DNA of 64,000 bases. It comes from Deltaproteobacteria bacterium. Its GTDB lineage: Bacteria > Myxococcota_A > UBA796 > CAJQPC01. Positions 9,132 to 17,858 of this stretch are shown in pieces. Within the stretch, counting starts at the first letter, position 1. The number at the start of each line of letters is the position of its first letter. The notes under the pieces were generated by a model that saw nothing but the letters and a program-made list of their open reading frames with translations, did not search any database and was not told where the DNA came from. The stretch covers positions 1 to 64,000 of the forward strand of contig JADKFE010000019.1 in NCBI GenBank assembly GCA_016717595.1, written 5' to 3'. The translations under genes were made by a program, and so were the position numbers.

Positions 9132-10666
9132 TGCTGCCCTCGACCGCGCCGCCGGCCGCGCCGGTCAGTGGGCTCTTGGTGGTCTCCGCGCTGCTCATCG
9201 CCACCTGCGGGCTCATCTATGAGCTCGTCGCGGGGGCCCTCGCCTCGTACCTGCTCGGCGACAGCATCACGCAGTTCTCGCTGATCATCGGGGCTTACCT
9301 CTCGGCGATGGGCCTGGGCAGCTACCTGAGCAAGTTCATCGACCGGGGCCTGGTCTCCCGTTTTGTGGAGATCGAGATCGCCGTCGCGCTGATCGGCGGC
9401 TTTGAGGCCCCGATGTTGTTCGCGGCCTTCACCTACACGCCGGGCTTCGCGCCGGTGCTCTACGGCCTCGTGCTCACCATCGGCGCCTTGGTGGGCCTGG
9501 AGCTGCCGCTGCTCATCCGCATCTTGGAGCGCCAGAGCTCGCTCAAAGAGCTCGTCGCTCGGGTGATGTTTCTCGACTACATCGGCGCCTTGTTCGCCTC
9601 GTTGTTGTTCCCGCTGCTGCTCGTGCCGCGGCTGGGGCTCCTGCGCACAAGCCTGGTGTTCGGGATCTTGAACGCGGCGGTGGCGCTGTGGACGACGTTT
9701 CTGTTTGAGGCGCCCCCGGCGGTGAAGCTGCGGCTGCGCCTGATGGCGGCGGCGGCGCTCGCCGTCTTGGGCCTCGGCTTCGGCTTCGCGGGGCACGCCG
9801 AGCGCGCCATGGACGCCCAGCTCTTCGCCGATCCCGTCGTGCTCCGCGAGGTGAGCCCCTACCAGCGCGTCACCGTCACCCACCGCGCCGGAGACACCCG
9901 GCTGTTCCTCGACGGCGCCTTGCAGTTCTCCAGCGTAGACGAGCACCGTTACCACGAGAGCCTCGTTCACCCGGCCTTACGCGCCGTGCAGACGCCCACC
10001 CGGGTGCTGATCTTGGGCGGCGGCGACGGCCTCGCCGCGCGTGAGGTGCTCAAGCACGAGGGTGTGGAGGAGATCGTTCTCGTAGACCTCGACCCCATCG
10101 TCACCCGCCTGTTCACCGAGCGCGAAGAGCTCCGCCTGCTCAACGACGGCGCCTTGACCGACCCGCGGGTGAAGGTGGTCAACGACGACGCCTTCCGCTG
10201 GCTGCAAGGCGAGGGCCTGGGCCGCTTCGACGCGGTGATCATCGACTTCCCCGACCCCAACGACTACGCCTTGGGCAAGCTCTACACCAACCACTTCTAC
10301 CGGATGTTGACCCGGGTGATGGCGCCCCACGCCGTCGGCAGCATCCAGGCCACGAGCCCCCTGTTCTCGCCTGACGCGTACTGGTGCATCATGGCCACCT
10401 TGGGCGCGGAGCTGGCCTACGTTCGGCCTTATCACGCCTACATCCCCGCCTTTGGGGAGTGGGGCTTCGCGCTGTTCTCCAAGGCCGAGCCCGAGGTTCG
10501 CCGCCCCTTGCCCCTGGGCCTGCGGTTTTTGGACGACGCCACCATCGACACGCTGTTTCAGTTCCCCGTGGACCTGCGCCGGGGTCCGCAGCCGGTGAAC
10601 CGCCTCGATGATCAGGTGCTCGTGCGGCTCTATGACGAGGACTGGCAGAAGCTCGGGGGGCATTGA
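9131..10666 (+). CDS. Membrane-bound spermidine-synthase-like enzyme
   Basis: This is a 511-aa protein in two parts. The N-terminal ~220 residues carry about six or seven hydrophobic helices. The C-terminal half is a spermidine synthase/methyltransferase Rossmann domain with LFLDGALQFSSVDEHRYHES, SAM pocket ILGGGDGLAAREVL, acidic LVDLDP and the catalytic-region DAVIIDFPDPND. Soluble SpeE transfers aminopropyl groups from decarboxylated SAM to putrescine. Membrane-fused homologues are common, but their substrates are not established. It is coupled upstream to DUF350 and downstream (TGATG) to the FAD amine oxidase gene. Confidence 0.88.
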   Translation: MLPSTAPPAAPVSGLLVVSALLIATCGLIYELVAGALASYLLGDSITQFSLIIGAYLSAMGLGSYLSKFIDRGLVSRFVEIEIAVALIGGFEAPMLFAAFTYTPGFAPVLYGLVLTIGALVGLELPLLIRILERQSSLKELVARVMFLDYIGALFASLLFPLLLVPRLGLLRTSLVFGILNAAVALWTTFLFEAPPAVKLRLRLMAAAALAVLGLGFGFAGHAERAMDAQLFADPVVLREVSPYQRVTVTHRAGDTRLFLDGALQFSSVDEHRYHESLVHPALRAVQTPTRVLILGGGDGLAAREVLKHEGVEEIVLVDLDPIVTRLFTEREELRLLNDGALTDPRVKVVNDDAFRWLQGEGLGRFDAVIIDFPDPNDYALGKLYTNHFYRMLTRVMAPHAVGSIQATSPLFSPDAYWCIMATLGAELAYVRPYHAYIPAFGEWGFALFSKAEPEVRRPLPLGLRFLDDATIDTLFQFPVDLRRGPQPVNRLDDQVLVRLYDEDWQKLGGH

Positions 10667-12285
10667 TGCGCCTGAGCCGACGTGAGCTGCTGCTTGGGGC
10701 CTCGGCCTTGGGCCTGGGCTGCGGGGAGACTCCGGCGCCCAAGGGCCCCATCCCCGTCGCCGAGACATTGCCCGGCCTCGCGGCCTCGGCCCACCGCCTG
10801 CGCAACGGCAAGCCGCAGACTCGGGTGAGCGGTGTTGAGCGTGTGGACCTGCTCATCGTCGGCGCCGGGGCGGCGGGGGTGAGCGCCGCGTGGCGTGTGG
10901 CGCGGGCGGGCTTTCGGGGCAGCGTGTCGTGGTTAGAGCTCGGCGATCGGCCCGGGGGCACCGCGGCGATGGGCTCAGGGCCAAGCGGCGAGTTCCCGCT
11001 GGGCGCGCACTACATCACCTTGCCCTCCCCCGAGGCCACCCACGTCCGGACGATGCTCCAAGATGTCGGGATCATCCAGGGGTTTGACGCCGAGGGTCGC
11101 CCGCGCTACCGCGAGACCGACCTCTGCTTTGACCCTGAGGAGCGGCTGTTCTACGGCGGGCGCTGGGAGCCGGGGCTGTGGCCTGAGGCCGCGCTCTCTG
11201 GCGAAGATCGGGCTCAGAAGGCGCACTTTGACGCGCTCACCCAACGGCTCACCCAAGCCCGGGGCGCGGACGACCGCCCCGCCTTCTCCATCCCCATCGC
11301 CCGCTCCTCTCAAGACCCCGCCCTGCGCGCCTTGGCGGAGCAGACCTTCGCCAGCTTCTTAGACGCCGAGGGGCTTCACTCCCCTGCCCTGCGCGCCTAC
11401 TTACGCTACGCCGCCCGAGACGACTTCGGCGCGGAGCTGGAGCAGATCTCCGCCTGGGCCGGGCTTCATTACCACTGCGCGCGGCGGCCCGACCCCGCCA
11501 CACCCCTGGGCACCACCGTGCTGACCTGGCCCGGCGGCAACGGCGCCTTGATCGGCGCTCTGCTCAAGCGCACCCCGTACACGCCGCGCCTGGGGGTGCT
11601 GGTGCTGTCGTGTGAGCCCGAGGCCGAGGGCTGGCGGCTGGCGGCCCTTGACGGCGACGCGCTGATCGAGATCCAGGCCAAGGCGGTGATCATGGCCTTG
11701 CCGGTGTTTGTGGTGAACCGCGTCGTGAAGCGCCCGGCGCCGCTTCGGGCAGAGAGCGCGCCTTGGCGTGTGGTGAACCTGCACGTCGATGGCCTGCCCG
11801 CTCAAGAGGGCGTGAAGGCCGCCTGGGACAGCGTCATCTGGGGGGCGAAGGGCCTGGGCTACGTCATCAACACCCACCAGACCGGGGCCTTTGGCCGAGG
11901 CCCCGCCACCCTGACCTGCTACGAGCCCTTGTCTACGGAGTCGCCTGACACGTCAAGAGCGATCTTGCTCCAAGAGCGCCCTCAAGACGCCGTGAATCAT
12001 GTGCTGGACGATCTCAGCGCCGCGATGCCCGGGCTGAGAGACCGCGTGATCGGCGCTGAGGTCTGCCCTTGGGGCCACGGCACGGCCATCCCCGCCGTGG
12101 GCCTGCACCGGGTGGGCGCCTTGGAGGACGCGGCGCGGGCGCTGCCCGGCCTGAGCTTCGCCAGCGCCGATCTCAGCGGCATGAGCCTGTTTGAGGAGGC
12201 GAGCTTTCATGGCTGCCGGGCGGCTGAAGAGGTGCTCATGGGCCTCGGCGCGCTCACCGACCCCCGCCTCGCGGGCCCGGCGTGA
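10666..12285 (+). CDS. Tat-exported FAD-dependent amine oxidase-like protein
   Basis: This is a 539-aa protein that starts with a twin-arginine signal (LSRRELLLGASALGLGCG) whose end also resembles a lipobox, so it may be a Tat lipoprotein outside the cytoplasmic membrane. A dinucleotide fold follows (LLIVGAGAAGVSAAWRVA ... LELGDRPGG), and the flavin-closing segment is near the C-terminus (SFASADLSGMSLFEEASFHG). These are flavin amine oxidase/phytoene dehydrogenase-type features. I take the ATG at 10666; a TTG lies directly before it. Its position after an aminopropyltransferase-like gene suggests a polyamine-type substrate, but that is inference. Confidence 0.85.
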   Translation: MRLSRRELLLGASALGLGCGETPAPKGPIPVAETLPGLAASAHRLRNGKPQTRVSGVERVDLLIVGAGAAGVSAAWRVARAGFRGSVSWLELGDRPGGTAAMGSGPSGEFPLGAHYITLPSPEATHVRTMLQDVGIIQGFDAEGRPRYRETDLCFDPEERLFYGGRWEPGLWPEAALSGEDRAQKAHFDALTQRLTQARGADDRPAFSIPIARSSQDPALRALAEQTFASFLDAEGLHSPALRAYLRYAARDDFGAELEQISAWAGLHYHCARRPDPATPLGTTVLTWPGGNGALIGALLKRTPYTPRLGVLVLSCEPEAEGWRLAALDGDALIEIQAKAVIMALPVFVVNRVVKRPAPLRAESAPWRVVNLHVDGLPAQEGVKAAWDSVIWGAKGLGYVINTHQTGAFGRGPATLTCYEPLSTESPDTSRAILLQERPQDAVNHVLDDLSAAMPGLRDRVIGAEVCPWGHGTAIPAVGLHRVGALEDAARALPGLSFASADLSGMSLFEEASFHGCRAAEEVLMGLGALTDPRLAGPA

Positions 12286-13320
12286 GCACCGGTCACTGGC
12301 TGGTCTCGGCGCGGTTTGACCTCGGCCTGCTCATCGGCCCCGCCCTGCTCGCCGCGTTGATCGCCCTGATCTTGCCCGCCGGGGTTGAGGTGGGGCCGCT
12401 GGGCTTCTTGGTGCTGGTCGTCGGCATCGACGTGGCGCATGTGTGGGCCACGCTCTGGCGCACCTTGTTTGACCCGGGCGAGCGCCGACGCCTCGCGCCC
12501 TGGCTCATCGCCCTGCCCTTTGCCTGCGCCGTCGTGGCGATGATGCTGCACGGCGTCTCGCCGCCGCTGTTCTGGACGGCCATGGCCTATCTGGCCGTCT
12601 TCCACTTCATCCGCCAGCAGCTCGGCTTCGGGATGCTCTACCGGGCCCGGGCGGGCCTGGGCCACGCGGGCGCCGCCGTCGAGCGCTGGCTGTATTACGG
12701 CCTCACGGGCACGCCGATCTTGTGGTGGCACGCCCATTTACCCCGGCCCTTCGCCTGGTTTATGCCCGGCGACTTTGTGCCAGGGCTGCCCGCGGTGGTG
12801 CCCCAGCTCGCCGGGGTCGTGACGCTGGGACTCGGTCTCCTGCACCTCAAGAACCGGCTCGCCGAGGGCGCCTCCTGGGGCCGTGACCTCTGGCTCGTGA
12901 CCACGGCGGCGGTGTGGTGGGGCGGCGTGGTCTTCGCCCGGGGTGACCTCGCCTTCACCTTGCCCAACGTCGTTCACCACGGCGTGCCCTACCTCGCGCT
13001 GGTGGCCTGGACCGTCGCCGGGCGCTGGGCGGTGAGCGGCGAGGGGCCGGGCCGCCCGTGGATGTTCACCCGCGGCGGGGGCCTGGGCCTTCGTGCTGCC
13101 GCTGCTCGTCTTGGCGCTGGGTGAGGAGTGGCTGTGGGACCGCCTCGTGAACCTGGACTATCCGGGCCTCTTCCCCGGCCCGGATCTCACGGCCTGGGCG
13201 GGCTTCTGGGCCACGCCGCTCTTGAGCGTGCCCCAGCTCACCCATTACCTGCTCGACGGGATCCTCTGGCGAACCGGGGGAGAGCACAACCCCGGCCTGC
13301 GCCAGTGGATATTACGCTAA
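12282..13320 (+). CDS. His-rich multispan membrane protein, frameshifted
   Basis: The gene starts with GTG overlapping the amine oxidase stop (GTGA). The first frame runs to about 13077 and the C-terminal part (FVLPLLVLALGEEW to HYLLDGILWR) continues in the next frame. Removing one G from the G5 run at 13077-13081 gives one protein of about 345 aa. It has roughly eight hydrophobic helices with histidines in or next to them: DVAHVWAT, FHFIRQQ, WWHAHL, VVHHGVPY and THYLLDG. The spacing suggests an integral-membrane metal site, as in di-iron membrane enzymes, but I cannot assign a family. It is the last gene of the operon and converges with the ATP-grasp gene by a 4-base overlap. Confidence 0.75.
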
Positions 13321-14534
13321 CCCGCGATCAGCTCAACCCCCATCGCCGCGTCCCGCACCATACGCTCCACGGCGTCGAGGTCGGGGTGGCGCACCATGAT
13401 CACGCCGTCGCCGATGAGGGTGTTGCGCCAGTCACGACGCGGCGCGCCTACGGGCGTCAGCTCCATGGCGCAGATCCAGGGGCCATACCGCGCCCGAAAG
13501 GCGTCGAGCCCCGCGTGACGGAGGATACGACCTTGGCCCCGAGCGCGCTTAAACACCGCGCCGGTGTTGTATTTGCGCTCGTTGAGGCCCTTAAACTCGC
13601 CCCAGCAGACCACACGGGCCCACTCGCGGAAGAGGTCGCAGTCGCCGGTGAAGTTCATCTGGTGCACCAACAGCCCGCCGCCGCTTCGACAGCCGATCTC
13701 CCCGAAGATGGCCTCGCCCGTGGGCGTGAGAAACCACTCCATGTGGATAAACCCGGTGCCCATGCCCAAGGCCTGAATCACCTGCTCGCCGAGCTGAACG
13801 CCCGGGGTGAGCTGGGGGGCGCTGAGGTCTCTGAGGCAGGTCTGGGCGGGGCTGATCCACTCCTCGTGCCGGGCGATGATCGGCGGCGGGTTGTAGACCG
13901 TGACGCTGCGATACACCGGACGGCCTTGCACACAGATGGCGTCGAAGGTGAACTCTTGGCCGATGATGAACTCCTCGACGGAGACCTCCTCCACCCCGGC
14001 GAGCTCAGGCAGGCGGGCGTCGAGGGCCTCGGCGGAGTCGGCGCGGAAGGTGTTCGCCGAGCCAGCCCCGGCGATGGGCTTCACGCAGACGGGGAAGCCC
14101 ACCTCAACGGCGGCGGCGCGCACCTCGTCCGCCGTCTTCGCACGGCGTGAGCGCGGCACCCGCAGCCCGGCGGCGGCGACGCGCTCTTTCATCAGGCCCT
14201 TGTCGCGGAAGCCACGCACGGTGTCCACGGTCATGCCCGGCAGGTCGAGCACCTCCCGCAGCCGCGCGGCGACGAGCACCAGGGGCTCCCACAGGCTCTC
14301 GATGAGGTCGGGGCGGCGGCCGTTGAGCCACAACAGGATGCGCCGAACCGTGTCCTCTTCGTCAAAGATGCGCGGCACCTGGAGGTAGTCCGTGAGGTGC
14401 TGGCGCACCAACGCGGGCAAGGCCGCGACCGGCGCGTCGCCGACCCCCCACACCCGCGCGCCCACCTCGCTCAGACCGCGGGTGAAGTGGATCATCTCGA
14501 CGGGGTGATGGGGAGAGAGGAACAGGACGTCCAA
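13317..14534 (-). CDS. ATP-grasp family ligase
   Basis: This is a 405-aa ATP-grasp protein. The N-terminal pre-ATP domain opens VLFLSPHHPVEMIHFTRGL. The ATP-binding core has FRDKGLMKERVAAAGL, the Lys strand FPVCVKPIAGAGS and the EEFIIGQEFTFDAICV strand. Metal ligands lie in the FIHMEWFLTPTGEAIFGEIG region. The layout resembles carboxylate-amine ligases of the carbamoyl-phosphate-synthase-like group. The substrate is unknown. It starts at a TTG preceded by GGAGG. It converges on the polyamine-like operon, so an amide-bond step linked to that module is possible but unproven. Confidence 0.85.
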   Translation of the reverse strand: MDVLFLSPHHPVEMIHFTRGLSEVGARVWGVGDAPVAALPALVRQHLTDYLQVPRIFDEEDTVRRILLWLNGRRPDLIESLWEPLVLVAARLREVLDLPGMTVDTVRGFRDKGLMKERVAAAGLRVPRSRRAKTADEVRAAAVEVGFPVCVKPIAGAGSANTFRADSAEALDARLPELAGVEEVSVEEFIIGQEFTFDAICVQGRPVYRSVTVYNPPPIIARHEEWISPAQTCLRDLSAPQLTPGVQLGEQVIQALGMGTGFIHMEWFLTPTGEAIFGEIGCRSGGGLLVHQMNFTGDCDLFREWARVVCWGEFKGLNERKYNTGAVFKRARGQGRILRHAGLDAFRARYGPWICAMELTPVGAPRRDWRNTLIGDGVIMVRHPDLDAVERMVRDAAMGVELIAG

Positions 14535-14585
14535 GGAGCCTCCGTAGGTGAGCCGCGTGGTGGAGCCGCGAGGGTCGCGGCGACT

Positions 14586-15731
14586 CTATTCTATGTCCTC
14601 AGGGAGCCGCTGCAGGCCCTCCTCGACGAGCGACACGCAGAGTCGGTCAAGGGCGTCGCGGTCGACCTGTTTGGGCACGGCGAAGGATCCCGTGCGGTAG
14701 ATCTGCTCAAGCTCGGCGTCGGCGTCCTGGGCGTGCTGCATGAGCTGATCGAACGTCCACGCGCCGCCGCGGATCGCCTGGAGCAGCTCCGCGTCGCGCC
14801 CGCCGCGCCAGACGTTCACCTGGCCCGTGGTGAGGATCTCCCGGCCCATGGCGAGGAGCCGCACCAGATGCGCGGCGTGCTTGGCGTCATAGCCAAACTT
14901 GGCCTCCAGCGCCGCGCGCTCGGGGTTTCGCTCGCGGCCCCAGCGCACATACTGCTCCCACTCTTTGCGGGCGGACTCGTAGCGGCGCTCTCGGTCCATC
15001 ACGAGGATGAGGTTGTCGTCTAAGCCAATGGACCGGGCGGCGTCGTAGAAGCGGGTGTCGGCGGCGACGCTGCGCTCGACGAGCACCTCCTCCATGCGCT
15101 CCCGCAGCCGCTCGGCCTCCATCGGGTCGAGCATCGACAGGTCAAGCTCCCAGCGGTCGAGCTGGGTGCGCACCGCCGCCTGGGCGGCCATGAGCTGATC
15201 CGCCGGGATCAACGTGCGCTCCGGCAGGCCGTACTCGCCTCGGCTCGGCGCGCCTTTGGGCGGCTGGATCAGCCAGCGGCGGTGAAGCTGGATACGCTTC
15301 ATCTGCGCCGCCGCGTAGCCTGAGAAGGTGTGTTTGGCCTTGGCGGAGAGGAAGAGCTGGCGGTGCTCCCGCAGCCGCGCGCCCAAGGGGTGCGAGAGCC
15401 GCACCTCGTCGTCGCGGCAGAACAGGGCGTCGAGGATGTTCGGGTTGGCGTCTGCGGCCAAGCCAAAAAACTTGACCAGGTGGTAAACCGAGCCCTCTAA
15501 CTTCGTCTCGGCGACGGCCTGGCGCTCCTCGGCGTTGAGCAGGGCGGCGAAGGGCGCGAGGTGGCTTGAGGAGTCGGCCTGCTCAAAACGCCGGGCGAAG
15601 CCGTGGAGATAGCGGCGCGGCGGGATCGCCACGCCCTTGAGGTCGACGTCCGACCCCGGCCGGTGCAGCCCGTAGGCCCGGCTGCCCGCGACGGTGAGCA
15701 GGATCACCCGTGGAGTGAGGGAGAAGTCCAT
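14586..15731 (-). CDS. RlaP-like nucleotidyltransferase-domain protein
   Basis: This is a 381-aa protein whose N-terminus carries a minimal nucleotidyltransferase signature: GSRAYGLHRPGSDVDLKGV supplies the GS and DxD metal ligands. The remainder is helical with many Arg and Glu residues. The pattern fits the RlaP (RNA-ligase-associated, pol-beta superfamily) group. No RNA ligase is visible in the window, so the usual partner is absent or elsewhere. It lies 51 bases upstream of the ATP-grasp gene on the same strand, so the two may be co-transcribed. Confidence 0.8.
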   Translation of the reverse strand: MDFSLTPRVILLTVAGSRAYGLHRPGSDVDLKGVAIPPRRYLHGFARRFEQADSSSHLAPFAALLNAEERQAVAETKLEGSVYHLVKFFGLAADANPNILDALFCRDDEVRLSHPLGARLREHRQLFLSAKAKHTFSGYAAAQMKRIQLHRRWLIQPPKGAPSRGEYGLPERTLIPADQLMAAQAAVRTQLDRWELDLSMLDPMEAERLRERMEEVLVERSVAADTRFYDAARSIGLDDNLILVMDRERRYESARKEWEQYVRWGRERNPERAALEAKFGYDAKHAAHLVRLLAMGREILTTGQVNVWRGGRDAELLQAIRGGAWTFDQLMQHAQDADAELEQIYRTGSFAVPKQVDRDALDRLCVSLVEEGLQRLPEDIE

Positions 15732-15767
15732 ACGCGGCGAGCCCCGAGCGGCGCGGCGGAGCGGCGC

Positions 15768-17762
15768 TCAGTGGCCCCCGCCCCCGCCGAGCACAAAGTT
15801 GTTGATGGCCTGCACGAGCACGCCGATGATCGACACGCCAGCGATGATGCCTGAAGACACCGGCACGACGTAGTCCTTGGCCGTCTTCTCCGAGAGCTTC
15901 TCCCAGCCGAAGGTCAGAAGCGCCCCGGCGAGCATCGCCAAGGGGTAGTTGAACGGCAGGATGAAGCCCAAGCCGAGGCCCGAGGCCGAGGGCAAATACG
16001 GCTTGAGCTTGGGCAGAAAGCGCTCAGCGAGCACCAGCGCCGCGCCGAAGATCAGGCCCACGGCGATGGCGTTCTGGTGGGCGGGGTGCATGTTGCCGAT
16101 GCCCTCGCGGAAGACCTCTGCCACGGCTTTCCAGGCCTGGGCCGAGGGCGCGGGGAACGCCGCCGGGGTGTCGCCGGTGCCCGTGAGCGCCGTGGCGTCG
16201 GGCACGAGCACCCGGAAGCCGATCACCGTGGCGATGGTGCCGGGGATGATGCCGAAGACCTGGGCCAAAAACTGGCGGCGGGGGTTGGCGCCGAGCACAT
16301 AGCCCGACTTGAGGTCGGTCAAGAGGTCGGCGGTGGACGACGCGGCGCCCGCGGTGATGCCCGCGGTCATCAGGTTCGCCGTCGCCGACTGGGGCAGCAG
16401 CACGCCGTAGGTGAGCTGCATGATCTTGCCCATGGCGCCCGTGGGCGTGATGTCGCTCTCGCCGGTGATGCGCGCGGCGACCAACGCCAAGGCGAAGGTC
16501 ATAAAGACCGCGAGGATCCCCAGATGAACGGGCACCTCAAAAAACATCGCGGCGATGGTGACGACGCCAGCGCCAGAGACGAGCATGCCCACACCAAACC
16601 ACGAGGTCGGCACCTCCGTCGCGGCGACGCGGGGGTCCTCATCCGCCGCGGCCTTGGCGCCGCCGCCAAAGCTGGAGAACGCGCGCAGGATCGAGCGCCA
16701 CTGAAAGAGGAAGCTGAGCACGCCCGAGGCCACGAGGATCGGCGCGCCCAGCCACAGGCCCAGCTCACGCCAGGCCTTGCCCGGGGCGCTCACGGCGTAG
16801 ATCTCTTTGCCGTTGAGGTTGGTCCAGGCCTGCTCTTGGCCCCAGGGCCCGGCGACGAACGCCAGCACCAGGCCGCCGATGGCCATCCACGCCGCCACCC
16901 GCAGGCCCACGAGGGCCCCGGCGGCCACCATCACCGGGTTCACGTCCCAGGTGATCGTCCAGTCCGAGGCCTTCGCCGGGGCCGGCTCACCGGCCGCATT
17001 CTTGGTGAAGCCGCCGATGGGCAGCCAGTCGAAGAGCTTGAGGCTGCCGGTGAGCAGGGGCTCGCCGCCCTTGATGTTGAGCTCGGTGAGCGGCGGCCAG
17101 ATCGCGCCGAAGAGCGCGCTCACCAAGAGCGCCTTGGCCTTCTTGCTGGCCTCCGAGCCCGAGGCGTAGAGCGACTGCAGCGTCACCGCTGAAGCGAGGC
17201 CTGAAGGGAACTTCAAGCGCTCTTGGTTGATGAGGTTTCGTTTCATCGGGATCGCCAGCACGACGCCGAGGATCGCCAAGAACACCGTCCAGCCCACCAA
17301 CACGCCCAGGGGCAGGTGGGTGCCCAAGGGGTTCTCTGGCGTGGCCGAGAGGATCAGCAGCGCCGAGATGGCCGAGACCATCGTGCCGCCCGTGGAGTAG
17401 CCCGCCGCCGAGGCGGTGGACTGCATGCAGTTGTTCTCCAAGATGGACATCGGCGTCTTCGCCACGCCGACGCCGACGAGGAAGGTCCAGATGGAGTAGC
17501 TCAGGATGCAGGCGGTGATGGCCACGCCCAGGTGCCAGCCGGTCTTCAGCCCGATGTACAGGTTCGTGAACGCCAAGAAGAAGCCCAGCACCGAGCCCAT
17601 GAGGATCGAGCGCAGGGTGAGCTGGGGCACGTTGTCGCCGCGGTACACCTTGGCGTACCACTCGGCCTCGGTCATCTCGGCGACGGCCTCGGGCGGGATG
17701 TCCAGCGGGCGGTTGGCCTCAACATCGGCGGGCGTAGACGGGGCGGGCTGAATCAGCGCCAT
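15768..17762 (-). CDS. OPT-family oligopeptide transporter
   Basis: This is a 664-aa polytopic protein of the oligopeptide transporter (OPT) superfamily. Typical blocks include LTLRSILMGSVLGFFLAFTN, YIGLKTGWHLGVAIT, ILENNCMQSTASAAGY and GKIMQLTYGVLLPQSA. About 14-16 hydrophobic segments are visible, and the C-terminus ends in a Gly-rich tail. OPT proteins import oligopeptides or metal-chelate compounds with protons; the substrate here is undefined. The ATG at 17762 follows GGAG. No peptidase is directly adjacent. Confidence 0.9.
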   Translation of the reverse strand: MALIQPAPSTPADVEANRPLDIPPEAVAEMTEAEWYAKVYRGDNVPQLTLRSILMGSVLGFFLAFTNLYIGLKTGWHLGVAITACILSYSIWTFLVGVGVAKTPMSILENNCMQSTASAAGYSTGGTMVSAISALLILSATPENPLGTHLPLGVLVGWTVFLAILGVVLAIPMKRNLINQERLKFPSGLASAVTLQSLYASGSEASKKAKALLVSALFGAIWPPLTELNIKGGEPLLTGSLKLFDWLPIGGFTKNAAGEPAPAKASDWTITWDVNPVMVAAGALVGLRVAAWMAIGGLVLAFVAGPWGQEQAWTNLNGKEIYAVSAPGKAWRELGLWLGAPILVASGVLSFLFQWRSILRAFSSFGGGAKAAADEDPRVAATEVPTSWFGVGMLVSGAGVVTIAAMFFEVPVHLGILAVFMTFALALVAARITGESDITPTGAMGKIMQLTYGVLLPQSATANLMTAGITAGAASSTADLLTDLKSGYVLGANPRRQFLAQVFGIIPGTIATVIGFRVLVPDATALTGTGDTPAAFPAPSAQAWKAVAEVFREGIGNMHPAHQNAIAVGLIFGAALVLAERFLPKLKPYLPSASGLGLGFILPFNYPLAMLAGALLTFGWEKLSEKTAKDYVVPVSSGIIAGVSIIGVLVQAINNFVLGGGGGH

Positions 17763-17858
17763 GTACAGGCTCCTTCGCGGGTGCGCCGCGCGAGGATACC
17801 GCCCTCACGCGCAGAACGCCAGCCCCCCGGAGAGGACGGCGTTACGCTCCGCGCGCCT

